Part shown: positions 15,811 to 24,956 of the stretch, piece after piece | Numbering within the stretch: the stretch's first letter is position 1 | Layout of the letters: each line of letters begins with the position of its first letter | From: CAVVZJ01 sp963752755 | Lineage (GTDB): Bacteria > Planctomycetota > Planctomycetia > Isosphaerales > Isosphaeraceae | Assembly: GCA_963752755.1 (NCBI GenBank) | Contig: CAVVZJ010000003.1 | Span: 62,001-126,000, forward strand | Length of the DNA: 64,000 nt | Direction: 5' to 3' | The notes under the pieces: model-generated | The model's database searches: none | What the model was told of the DNA's origin: nothing | What the model saw: the letters and a program-made list of their open reading frames with translations, nothing else | Program-made: the position numbers and the translations under genes

Positions 15811-18800
15811 ATGAGCGGCGAAGCCCCGAAGCCCGAGGCTCCCTCGACCCCGAACGGCGAAAACCCGGCCCTGGATGACTTCCTCTCCCGCTGGGAGGCG
15901 TCCGGCGCGGCGGAGCGGGCGAACTACGCCCTCTTCCTCACCGAGCTTTGCGACGTCCTCGGAGTGCCCCGACCCGACCCGACCCGCCCCGACGACGCGG
16001 AAAACGCCTACGTCTTCGAGCGTGCCGTCACCTTCCGCAACCCCGACGGCTCGACCAGTCACCGGCCGGATCGACCTCTACAAGCGCGGGTGGCTTCGTC
16101 CTCGAAGCCAAGCAAGGCAGCGACCGGCCCGACGCCGCGCGACGGACGCTGGCGCTCCCGAAGCGGACCGCGACGGGGGACCGCCGTTCGGGGGACGGCC
16201 GGTTGGGATGAGGCGATGCTGGCCGCCAGGGGCCAGGCCGAGCAGTACGTCCGCGCCCTGCCCGCCTCGGAGCCGAACCCGCCGTTCCTCGTCGTCGTGG
16301 ACGTGGGGCACACCATCGAGCTTTACGCCGACTTCACCCGCCAGGGGCGGACCTACATCCCCTTCCCCGACGCCCTGCTCCCACCGGATCAAGCTCCGCG
16401 ACCTGGCCGACGCGGGGATCCGCGAGCGGCTTCGGCTGGTCTGGACGGACCCCCTGGCCCTCGACCCGAGCCGTCGAGGCGCAGGGTGACGCGGGACGTG
16501 GCCGCCCGGCTGGCGGAGCTGGCGAAGTCGCTGGAGCAATCGGGGCACGAGCCCGAGGCGGTGGCCCACTTCCTGATGCGCTGCCTGTTCACGTTCTTCG
16601 CCGAGGACGTGGGGTTGCTGCCCGACGCGATGGCTTCACCGACTTGCTCCGGAGCCTCACGAGCGGCAGGCCAGCCTCTTCCCCGAGATGGTCCGGTCGC
16701 TCTGGGAGACGATGAAGACGGGCGGGTTCTCGCCGATCCTCCGCGCGCAACGTCCTGCGCTTCAACGGCGGGCTGTTCGAGGGCGCCGAGGCGCTGCCGC
16801 TGACCGAGGAGCAACTGGCGCTTGCTGATCGACGCCGGGGAGCGGCAATGGCGGGACGTGGAGCCGGCCATCTTCGGGACGCTGCTGGAGCGGCGCCCTT
16901 GACCCGATCGAGCGGCACAAGCTCGGGGCCCACTACACGCCCCGGGCCTACGTCGAGCGGCTGGTGATGCCGACGATCATCGAGCCGCTGCGCGAGGAGT
17001 GGGACGAACGTCCAGGCCGCCGCCGTGACCCTGGCCAACGAGGGGGAGCTCTCCGAGGCCCGGGATGAGGTCCGGGACTTCCTCCGCAGGCTGTGCGACA
17101 CGACCGTCCTCGACCCGGCATGCGGGACGGGGAACTTCCTGTACGTCACCCTCGAACACATGAAGCGGCTCGAGGGCGAGGTCTGGGACGCGCTCCGCGG
17201 CTTCGGCGAGACGCCAGGCGGCCTTCGAGGGCTTCGGCCTGACGGTCGATCCGCACCAGTTCCGCGGCATCGAGATCAACCCCCGCGCCGCCGCCATCGC
17301 CGACCTCGTGCTCTGGATCGGCTATCTCCAGTGGCACTTCCGCACCTTCGGCGACCGGATGCCCGCCGAGCCGATCATCCAGGCCTATCCACAACATCGA
17401 GTGCCGGGACGCCGTGCTGGCCTACGACCGCATCGAGCCCGTCCACGATGAGAACGGCCAGCCCGTGACCCGGTGGGACGGCCGGACGATGAAGCCGCAT
17501 CCCGTCACCGGGAGAGGACGTGCCCGACGAGTCGGCCCGCGTGCCGGTCGTTCGCTACGTCAACCCGAGCGAAGGCGGAGTGGCCGAAGGCGGATTACGT
17601 GGTGGGGAACCCGCCGTTCATCGGGAACAAGCGAATGCGGCCGCCCTCGGTGATGGCTACGTGGAAGCCCTTCGCGACGCCATGGCCCGAAGTCCCGGAG
17701 ACGGTGGACTTCGTGATGTACTGGTGGAAGCATGCCGCGGAGCTGGCGCGAGAGGGCACATCCCGCCATTTCGGCCTCATCACCACGAACAGTCATCACG
17801 CAGACGTTCAACCGGAAGGTCGTTCGAACGGCTGATCGAAGGACGGCCTGTCTCTCGTCTTTCGCCATTCCGGATCACCCTTGGGTCGATACCGTTGATG
17901 GGGCCGCCGTTCGCGTCTCGATGACTGTTGGAGACAGCCGGAAGTGCGCGATGGTCGTGCTTCAGCAAGATAGACCGAGTCGAGAAGGCGATGATGACGC
18001 TGGCGAGGTCGAAGTTCGCTGAACGAGCCAAGGGATCATCAATGCCGATCTGACGATCGGGGCCGACGTGTCAGGGCCGTGCCGCTTACGAGCGAATCAG
18101 GCCTGCCTTCATGGGCGTGACGCTCATCGGCCAGGGGTTTCGTTCTCGATGCAGGCGGATGCCCTCATCCGACCCGACGCCCCGGTGAAACCATATCTGG
18201 TCGGCAAGGAGACTCAACCAACGGCCCGAGAATCGCCACGTCATCGACTTCTACGGACTGACGCCGACCAGAGCGCAGGCGTCGGCCCCCGAGCGCATAT
18301 CCAACGGCTTCTCGACCGCGTGAAGCCCGAGCGCGATCAGAATAGCCGCGACTGGCTATCGGGAGAAGTGGTGGCTTTTCGGTGAACAACGGACCGGTCT
18401 TCGCAAGGCCGCAGCTGGCCTGACTCGATACATCGTGACGTGCCGCACCGCTTCGCATCGGGTCTTTACCTTCCTGCCGGGAAACACGGTGATCGAAAGT
18501 ACGATCATCGGAATCATGGTTCGACGATCCCTCTGTCCTCGGGGTGCTTTCGAGCCGCATCCACATGCTATGGTCACTGAAGGCAGGAGGCCGCCTCGGG
18601 GTTGGAAACGACCCCAGATATAACAATTCAGTTTGCTTCGATCCCTTCCCATTTCCCGCCTGTAATGAAGCGCAACGGCAACGCATCACCGGTCTTGCCG
18701 AAAAGCTGGACTCCCACCGCAAGAGCCGGCAAGCTCTCCATCCGATGCTCACGATCACCGCCATGTACAACGTCCTCTACAAGCTCCGCTCGGGCGAGCC

Positions 18801-19310
18801 GTTGACGGACAAGGAGAAGACCATCCACGAGCAAGGGCTTGTGTCGGTCCTCAAGCAACTCCACGACGACCTCGACTCCGCCGTCTTCGACGCCTACGGC
18901 TGGCCCCACGACCTGACCGACGAGGAGATCCTCGCGCCGCCTCGTGGAGCTGAACCCGAACGCGCCGCCGACGAGGCCCGGGGCATCGTCCGCTGGCTCC
19001 GCCCCGAGTTCCAGGCACCCCGAGGGGACACAAGGCCGCGACCCAGGCCACCCTCTCCATCACGCCCGAGAGAACCCGAGGCGCAGGAAGTCGCCGCCAG
19101 GCCCGCCAAGAAAGCCCCCTGGCCGAAGTCGCTCCCCGACCAGGTCCACGCCGTCCGCTCCGCCCTCTCCGCCCATCCCTCCGGCCTGACCCCCGCCCAA
19201 CTCGCCCGGACCTTCCTTCGCCGAACCGAGCGCGTGGCCGAGCTGCTTGACACCCTCGCCTCTCTCGGCCAGGCCCGCGCCTCGGGGACGGTCGATTCGT
19301 TCGCGCCTGA
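15811..19310 (+). pseudogene. MmeI-like type IIG restriction enzyme-methyltransferase, split by many frameshifts
   Basis: Read through its shifts, the locus gives one ~1150-residue protein. The N-terminal nuclease has the PD-(D/E)xK signature GRIDLYKRG then FVLEAKQGSD (about 16065-16115). A helical linker follows (RLAELAKSLEQSGHEPEAVAHF). The gamma-class N6-adenine methyltransferase has motif I DPACGTGNFLYV (about 17111) and motif IV NPPFIGN (about 17608). A target-recognition region lies around 17.9-18.6 kb and a C-terminal helical domain ends in LDTLASLGQARAS. This is the single-chain architecture of MmeI-type enzymes, which cut away from their site and methylate one strand for protection. 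I count well over ten single-base shifts, most of them +1, so the copy is unreadable as written. The end at TGA 19308-19310 assumes a last shift in a G run. Confidence 0.8.
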
Positions 19311-19599
19311 CCCCGGGTGTCCGCACAAGTCCGCGTTGTCGCCTCTCCTGAAATTTGGAGGGGCGAACCACTTTGCACAGATACTGAAAACTGTAAGAAA
19401 AGCTCAAGCCTTTCAAGTGGTAGGCCGCGCTGCGCCATTCATAGGTCTGTCTCGCGGTGATACCTAAACTTCCATTCAAGGATCGGGAGGACGATCGCCT
19501 GGGTAGTCCGAGACTAAGACCGCCCCATTTCAGAGTTTGGCTAAGGTCGGCTGACGAGTTCTCAGCGTGGACTCGGGCCTGAAGCTAGGAGCCAAAATC
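19311..19599. other. Element interior, nothing recognised
   Basis: A somewhat AT-richer stretch just after the restriction-modification gene. No coding frame or structure that I can support. Confidence 0.35.
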
Positions 19600-20220
19600 T
19601 CGCATTCGACAGGAACGGGACGCGCAAGACATGGAGGATTCCCGATGGCAAGACGCCCATCTTGGTGACGTGGAACGACGGGTCATCAAGCGAGATTGAC
19701 TTTGACGAATGCGAACCTCCGTGGCAGAAGCCAGGCCCCGTGCCGGTTCGTCTCTATCACCTGAGAGACGATCGTTGGGTTTATGATGATGGGTTCGGCA
19801 CCCTGCGGAGAATTCACCGATCGGCGGGGCGGTTGGTCTCCTCATCTCTTGGGGCTTCGACCTTCCTCGCGTCCTGACTCGGCGCATCGAAGAGCCGGAG
19901 AACGACACTCCGAGGATCAAGCTCGTCTCCCTTCGGCAGCGTACAGAGAATCCCCTGTGGTGTTGGTCGGCATCCATGAGCCGCCGATTGTTCTCGGGGA
20001 GGCTCAACCGCCGCTGACCGTACCTCAATACAACGTGATCTCCGCGTTGAATGAAGCGGGATCGCTTGGCTTGACCAAGTCGCTACTGGTGCGAAAAAGC
20101 GGGCACGGCGACGCCCGGAACATCCTCGATAGAGTACGCCAATCCACGGCTCACTGGCTTCGAGTCATTCACATGGCGGGCCAAGCAGGACGCAGGTATC
20201 GCATTCTCTCCCCAAGCTGA
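19600..20220 (+). pseudogene. Winged-helix-type protein of unknown function, frameshifted
   Basis: The first part reads RKTWRIPDGKTPILVTWNDG and PVRLYHLRDDRWVYDDGFG. A middle frame reads LISWGFDLPRVLTRRIEEPE, and the last part reads VLVGIHEPPIVLGE, then LTVPQYNVISALNEAGSLGLTK, KSGHGDARNILDRV and RRYRILSPS. The last ~80 residues have the layout of a winged-helix DNA-binding domain in which a Tyr-Asn/Asp-Val-Val helix is followed by a GL(T/S)K turn. At least two base shifts are needed to join the parts. The start codon is uncertain and the given start is approximate. It is probably a regulatory or accessory protein of the element. Confidence 0.5.
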
Positions 20221-20320
20221 CCCCACCTTCCCATACCCCAACCCGACGTCCGCTCCTCACCGAACGACCCGTGATAGAGTGGCTTCGTGTTCGATTCAGA
20301 CCGTGAATTGGAGGCCCATC

Positions 20321-20540
20321 ATGCCGCCGATCTGGCTCACTGGACGCGAGTTGGCCGAGAGAATCGACGAGCGTTACGAGACGGTGATGGACTGGGCGCG
20401 GCACTGGACGCATCCCCAGCATCCATACCGGGCGTCGGGTCATGTTCTGTCTTGATCGCGTCTTGGATGCAATGAGTGGCCACGTCCCGCGAACCGGGCA
20501 GGCCGTTCCCGATGAGGATGAAGCTGCCGTCAAGAAATAA
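20321..20540 (+). CDS. Excisionase-like helix-turn-helix protein, one frameshift
   Basis: ATG 20321 follows GGAGG. The frame reads WLTGRELAERIDERYETVMDW, a MerR/excisionase-type helix-turn-helix. After one extra T at about 20394 (cacTgga) it continues as RIPSIHTGRRVMFCLDRVL and ends in VPDEDEAAVKK at TAA 20538-20540. The reconstructed protein has about 72 residues. Proteins of this kind direct recombination toward excision or control early genes of integrative elements. A single base correction restores it. Confidence 0.6.
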
Positions 20541-20629
20541 AGAGGCGAGCGATCGGGGATTTGCCGTGGAAAGCTCCCCCGACCGCCCGCTGGTCCTCAC
20601 CCTGAACTGAATCAAGGGAGGTACGCTTT

Positions 20630-20934
20630 ATGTACCCGGATGATCGCCGTCCGTCCACCCGAACCTCGGGTGAAACCGAGGCCGCGCCCCAAGGGGCGGA
20701 GAAGCCGCCGAGTCTCGATGCCTCTCCTTCCGCCCAACACGGCCCCCGAGCGCCCCAGCCGATCAGCTTTGGTCGATCCGCGACCTGGCCGCCTACCTGA
20801 ATTGTAGCCGTCGCGTGGTCGAACGGATGCGCTCCGCCGGCAAGCTGCCGAAGCCGACCCTCCACGTCGGCCGGATGCCGCGATGGTCCCCCGGGACGGT
20901 CCGCCGATGGGCCGAAGGGGGCGGCGCCCGATGA
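20630..20934 (+). CDS. AlpA-like helix-turn-helix regulator, one frameshift
   Basis: ATG 20630 has an excellent Shine-Dalgarno (AAGGGAGG). About 45 Pro/Ser-rich residues are followed, after a -1 shift near 20765, by LWSIRDLAAYLNCSRRVVERM, then KLPKPTLHVGRMPRWSPGTVRRW. This is the AlpA/MerR-like excisionase fold used by phages and satellites to switch on element genes. The stop TGA 20932 overlaps the next ATG (ATGA at 20931), showing translational coupling. The N-terminal extension may include its own error. Confidence 0.6.
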
Positions 20935-21193
20935 CTCGCGATCGTGACATCCTGATTTCCCCCTGCCGTCCCCCGGCCGAGAGGGTTCCGATCGCTCGAC
21001 TGAGCGTCGATGACCTCGACGATGCGACGGGGCGGAAATCGGTACGGCCGAAATCCACCTGACGATCGTGGAATGGGACGGCCGGGCGGAGACGCCCGGC
21101 CCTTGCCTCCGCCTGTCGATCGTCTCGGCCCGCGAGCTGGTCCGCCAGCTCGAATCGGCCATCCGACGCCGCGAGCCGGAAGGGGGTGACTGA
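20931..21193 (+). CDS. Small element protein coupled to AlpA and helicase genes, one frameshift
   Basis: Starts in the ATGA overlap with the AlpA-like gene and ends in TGATG overlap with the helicase gene, so three genes form one translationally coupled unit. The protein reads SPCRPPAERVPIARLSVDDL and, after restoring one G in the run at about 21029-21033, EIGTAEIHLTIVEWDGR, CLRLSIVSARELVRQLE and REPEGGD. About 88 residues. No known motif; the strand-rich centre and helical end are consistent with a small DNA-metabolism accessory protein. Confidence 0.5.
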
Positions 21194-22944
21194 TGATCGG
21201 CGCCCGGACCGCCGCCCTCTATGGCCGCCTGCTGTTGGGCCAGAGCTTCGACGGCGAGCTGAACGAGGTTCCCGAACCCTTCGGCCCCATCCTTCGCTCC
21301 CTCAACGGCCTGGCCCTGGAAGATCGGCAACGCGCCTCGGCCGACTTCCTGGCCGGCCGGCCCGACGCCGCGGAGATCGCCGCGGCGGTGGCCGCTGCAT
21401 CCGTCGAGGGGCCATTGCCCGAGTCGGACGAACCGGCCGACGTCGGGGAAGGCTTGGCGACAACCTGCCTGGCCGACATCCGCCCCCAGCCGATCCGCTG
21501 GCTTGTCCCGGGATTCCTGCCCCTCGGGAAGCTGGTCATCCTGGCCGGTGAGGGAGGCAACGGCAAATCGACGCTCACCCTCCACCTGGCCGCGTCCGTT
21601 TCCCAGGGCTGGACCTGCCTCGGCCAAGCCTACAACGCGCCTTCCCCCGCCGACGTGCTGCTCATCTCGTGTGAGGACGATTTCGCCGATACCGTCGTGC
21701 CCCGGCTCATGGCCGCCGGGGCGGACCTCGGCCGGGTCTATCGCGTCGATGGCGTCGAGATGAAAGACGGCCGCCCGGGGCCGTTCACCCTGGCCCATCT
21801 CGACCGTATGGAGCGCGAGTTGAAACGCCGGCCGTCCGTCCGGTTGGTGGTCATCGACCCGGTCGGCGGATACGTCGGCCGGGCCGGCATCGACGACAAC
21901 CGGGAGGCGGAGTTGCGGGCCGTTCTGGACCCGATGGCGGAGCTGGCCGCCGCCCGTTCCGTTCTGGTAGTGATGGTCAAGCATCTGAGCAAGGATCAGA
22001 CCCGCAAGGCCGCGCAGCGAGTCGGCGGATCGGCCGCCTACGTCAACGCGGCCCGCGCCGCCTTCCTGGTGGTCCCGGCCCCCGACGACGCCGACCGCCG
22101 GCTGTTCCTGCCCATCAAGTTCAACATCGGCCCCCGGCCCTCGGGGCTGTCGTTCCACCTGGAACCGCTCCCCGAGGATGAACGGGCCTTCCTCCTGAAC
22201 GGGATGGATCATCTCGGGGCCGAGGATCGGCAACGGCTGGGCAACCAGCTCTCCCGGCTCATCTGGGATGGCACTACGGACATCACGGCCGACGAAGCCC
22301 TCGGGGCCGATGCCCGTCGCAAGCCGGCCGCCGGCTCGGACCCCGATAAGGCCGCCGAATGGCTCCGCGAGCGGCTCAAGGACGGGCCGGTCGGCTCGAT
22401 CCTCTGCGCGATCGAGGGCAACGCTGCCATCGGCCGCCAGTCCCACAAGTTCATCATGACCGATGTGAAGTGGTGGCGCGTGACGGTCTTGAACGGCCGC
22501 CTCGGGGGGAAGTCCCGGAAGGTGGGCAAGGATGACGCCGTGTGGTTTTTCACCCTGCCCGATGGACCCTGGCCGCCTTCCGAGGCCGCCGTCGAGGCCG
22601 CCCGCAAGGCCGCGGAAGCGGCCCGCGCCGAAGGGTCCGACGGTGACTCGGAAGAGTCCGAAGGGTCCGAAGGGACCGCCCTCGGGGAACCGGACGGGTT
22701 GGGGTTTCTTCGCCTTCGGGCCGTCGGAGGCCCCGAAGAATCCGATCCAGGGGACCGGGATTCTTCGGACCCTTCGTCCCCTTCGACGACGAAGAACCCG
22801 CCCGGTTCCGGTGGCCCTGACCGGGATTCTTCGGACCCTTCGTCCCCTTCGACGACGAAGAACCCGCCCGGTTCCGGTGGCCCTGACCGGGATTCTTCGG
22901 ACCCTTCGTCCCCTTCGGGGCTCGACCCCGACCGGCTTTGGTGA
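21193..22944 (+). CDS. RepA-like AAA ATPase/helicase of the integrative element
   Basis: 583 residues. The AAA_25/RepA-type ATPase domain begins with LGKLVILAGEGGNGKST (Walker A at residues 119-127). Walker B follows in VRLVVIDPVGGYVGRAG, and a sensor-like segment in VLVVMVKHLSKDQTRKAAQRVGGSAAY. It is probably hexameric and unwinds DNA at the element origin together with the downstream primase. The C-terminus is a disordered acidic/Ser-Pro region built from 66-bp tandem repeats (22753-22921). This is one of the few element genes that is fully intact. It is coupled to the upstream small gene and followed within 10 bases by the primase. Confidence 0.85.
   Translation: MIGARTAALYGRLLLGQSFDGELNEVPEPFGPILRSLNGLALEDRQRASADFLAGRPDAAEIAAAVAAASVEGPLPESDEPADVGEGLATTCLADIRPQPIRWLVPGFLPLGKLVILAGEGGNGKSTLTLHLAASVSQGWTCLGQAYNAPSPADVLLISCEDDFADTVVPRLMAAGADLGRVYRVDGVEMKDGRPGPFTLAHLDRMERELKRRPSVRLVVIDPVGGYVGRAGIDDNREAELRAVLDPMAELAAARSVLVVMVKHLSKDQTRKAAQRVGGSAAYVNAARAAFLVVPAPDDADRRLFLPIKFNIGPRPSGLSFHLEPLPEDERAFLLNGMDHLGAEDRQRLGNQLSRLIWDGTTDITADEALGADARRKPAAGSDPDKAAEWLRERLKDGPVGSILCAIEGNAAIGRQSHKFIMTDVKWWRVTVLNGRLGGKSRKVGKDDAVWFFTLPDGPWPPSEAAVEAARKAAEAARAEGSDGDSEESEGSEGTALGEPDGLGFLRLRAVGGPEESDPGDRDSSDPSSPSTTKNPPGSGGPDRDSSDPSSPSTTKNPPGSGGPDRDSSDPSSPSGLDPDRLW
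22753..22921 (+). repeat. 66-bp tandem repeat (about 2.5 copies) inside the helicase gene
   Basis: Copies start at 22753, 22819 and 22885 (the last is partial) and appear identical over the shared part. Each full unit encodes 22 residues containing DRDSSDPSSPSTTKNPPGS. The unit length is a multiple of three, so copy-number change keeps the frame. It is not a CRISPR array because there are no spacers between units. Confidence 0.85.
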
Positions 22945-22953
22945 GGTGCCCCG

Positions 22954-24104
22954 ATGGACTTCACCATGAGGGCGACGGGCGGACCCCGACCCGGCCGATC
23001 CTGCCTCCGCTGGCTGACGTTATCACCCGGGAATGCGGGTCGCCGGCACACGGCCGACGCCCGCGCTGGCTCTGCCCATTCCACGACGACCACAACCCGA
23101 GCCTGACACTGGCCCCCGACGGCGAACACTTCAAATGCTGGGCATGCGAGGCCCGCGGGGACGCCATCGACTTCATCCGACGCCTCAACCCGACGATGAC
23201 CTACCCCGAGGCGAAGGCCTACCTGACCGGCAGCCCGGCGCCCTCGGGCAAGGCCCGGCCGACGCCCCGCCCGGCCCCGCGCCCCGAGGCCCGGCCCCGG
23301 CCGACGTCGGCCCGAAGGGGATGGCGCCCGAGGCCGCCGCGGCGCTGGTGGCCGAGGCCGAGGACCGGCTGTGGCGCCCCGAGGGGGCCGCGGCCCTGGC
23401 GTACCTGACCGGCCGCCGGTTGCTCCGCCCCGAGACGATCCGGGCCGCCCGCCTCGGGTGGACGCCCCGGGCCGAGGGGGTGCCCTGGAACCCGCCGGGG
23501 GTGGTCATCCCCTGGTACGACTCGGCGGCCGGCTGGACGCTGGTCAAGGTCCGCCCGCCCGACGCCTGGCGCGCCCGGTTCCCGAAGGAAAGGCGACCGC
23601 CGAAGTACGTCGAAGCCTTCCGGGACCGCCCGACGCCTCTATCCCGGCCCCGAGGCGGTCCGACCCGGCCGGCCGCTGGTCATCGCGGAGGGGGAGTTTG
23701 AACGCCTCTTCCTCGGCCAAGCCCTGGGGGAGCTGGCCGCCGCCGTGACGCTGGGCAAGCGCCGGCCGACTGCGGCCGACCGACGCCCGCGATCCTCGGG
23801 GCCTTGCTGCCGGCCTGGCCCTGGTTCATCGCCCTCGACGCCGACGCCGCCGGGGACAAGGCCGCCGCGCTCTGGGAAGCCTACCGGCCCCGGGCGGTCC
23901 GCGTCCGCCCGCCGGCGCCGTTCAAGGATTGGTCGGAGGCCGCCGCCGGTCCCGAGGCGCCGGCGCCGGGGTGGACCTGGCCCGCTGGTGGGGCGAAATC
24001 CTGGCCGGCCAACCCCGCCCCGCTGACTGTTCACCTGCGAAGAGCTTGCCCGCTGGCATTGGGGTCCGGCGCTCGATGACCCGACGCCGGGAATCGACTG
24101 TTGA
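22954..24104 (+). pseudogene. CHC2 zinc-finger/Toprim DNA primase, frameshifted
   Basis: The reconstructed ~385-residue product has an N-terminal CHC2-type zinc finger (WLCPFHDDHNPSL ... FKCWACEARGDAIDFI, about 23072-23180). A middle region follows (YLTGRRLLRPETIRAARLGW, VPWNPPGVVIPWYDS). The Toprim domain carries PLVIAEGEFERLFL (catalytic Glu, about 23678-23710) and PWFIALDADAAGDKAAALW (DxD, about 23820-23878). It ends in CEELARWHWGP and the stop at 24102-24104. At least five base shifts interrupt it, although all catalytic residues survive. Partner of the upstream helicase for element replication. Confidence 0.7.
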
Positions 24105-24210
24105 TCGCTTCGACCGGGAGCGGATGATAGAAGCCCTGTCGGCCGCTGCCCACGACTGCGAAGCCGCATCGGAAGGGCTCACCATTCGGGCGGAGGGATC
24201 GAAGAACTAG
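24076..24210 (+). CDS. Possible small ORF (44 aa)
   Basis: Reads MTRRRESTVDRFDRERMIEA then LSAAAHDCEAASEGLTIR and overlaps the end of the primase in another frame. The helical, charged composition is plausible for a small element protein, but there is no strong ribosome-binding site. Confidence 0.25.
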   Translation: MTRRRESTVDRFDRERMIEALSAAAHDCEAASEGLTIRAEGSKN

Positions 24211-24244
24211 CGGACGAAAAACGAAAAAATCTGTTCAGTGCCCA

Positions 24245-24273
24245 TTGACATACTATGCGAATACGCATAGAAT
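24245..24273 (+). promoter_or_regulatory. Strong element promoter with embedded operator palindrome
   Basis: TTGACA (24245-24250, perfect -35) and TAGAAT (24268-24273) are spaced 17 bp. The spacer and the first bases of the -10 contain a perfect palindrome CTATGCGAATACGCATAG (24253-24270, 7-bp arms, 4-bp centre), the classical position of a repressor operator. It would drive the acidic protein gene, with the HTH and integrase genes lying beyond the terminator at 24659. Confidence 0.75.
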
Positions 24274-24374
24274 GAGGGGCAGAGAGGTTGAGCGGCAACC
24301 TCGAAAGAGAATGGGCCGGAAGCGACTGGTACTCGCCCCGGCCCGGTGGCAACGGCTAACAAGGAGCCATCGCC

Positions 24375-24649
24375 ATGTTGAATCTTACCCTCGCCCCGGC
24401 CCCGATCAACTCGACCCCTCGCCCTGGCCCGCGTGGACGGACGCCGACCGCTGGGAACTCGGCCCCGAGGCCGATCCGGTCTCGCCCTACACGGCGGAGG
24501 AAGCCGAGTGGTGGGACGAGCAGACCCGCGACGATGACCCGATCGGCGACGAGGCGGACGCCGACGACCCCGCCTATCATGGCTACCTCGATCGGCTGGC
24601 CGAAGAACGAGAGGCGGAGGATCGGTTGTGCCGCGGCCTGTTGTGCTGA
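24375..24649 (+). CDS. Small acidic protein, one frameshift
   Basis: ATG 24375 has AAGGAG eight bases upstream and begins LNLTLAPAP. After a -1 shift near 24405 it continues DQLDPSPWPAWTDADRWELG, TAEEAEWWDEQTRDDDPIGD, YLDRLAEEREAEDRLCRGLL. About 91 residues, strongly acidic and Trp-rich, with no known domain. It is the first gene after the operator-promoter and is closed by a terminator. Small acidic proteins near mobile-element promoters are often DNA mimics, anti-restriction proteins or repressor antagonists, but nothing specific shows this. Confidence 0.6.
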
Positions 24650-24658
24650 CTGTCCGAC

Positions 24659-24693
24659 GCCCCCCGGCCGGCAAGGTGCCGGGGGGCTTTCTT
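24659..24693 (+). terminator. Rho-independent terminator
   Basis: GCCCCCCGG (24659-24667) pairs with CCGGGGGGC (24679-24687), an 11-nt loop lies between, and TTTCTT follows. It lies ten bases after the stop of the acidic-protein gene. Confidence 0.75.
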
Positions 24694-24706
24694 CGGGGAT
24701 GAACCG

Positions 24707-24954
24707 ATGGCCAAGAAAGCCAAGCCCAAGACCGAGCCGCAACCCGAGGCCCGAGCGCGGACGCCCCTTCCGAGGTCTTGCGGGCGGAGATCGCCCGCCG
24801 CGGCCTGACCGCCTACGCGGTCGGCAAGCGATCCGGCGTCGATGTGTCGATCCTGCAACGGTTCCTGACCGGCGAACGCATGCTGTCGCTCAAGAGCTTC
24901 GACAAGGTCTGTGAGGCGCTGGGGATGACCCTGAAAGGCTCCGAGGGGGAATGA
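24707..24954 (+). CDS. Cro/CI-type helix-turn-helix protein, one frameshift
   Basis: ATG 24707 begins AKKAKPKTEPQPEAR. After a -1 shift near 24770 the frame reads VLRAEIARRGLTAYAVGKRS, then GVDVSILQRFLTGERMLSLK and SFDKVCEALGMTLKGSEGE. This is a phage-repressor-type helix-turn-helix of about 82 residues. The stop at 24952 is just before the integrase start (24957). It is the best candidate to bind the palindrome at 24253-24270. Confidence 0.6.
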
Positions 24955-24956
24955 CG

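Noticed and set aside
20530..22446. Long minus-strand frame (638 codons) opposite the helicase gene
   Set aside because: Shadow of the intact helicase gene; Arg/Gly/Asp-rich with no domain.
22753..22921. CRISPR array
   Set aside because: Repeats are directly adjacent, 66 bp long and in frame within a gene, with no spacers.
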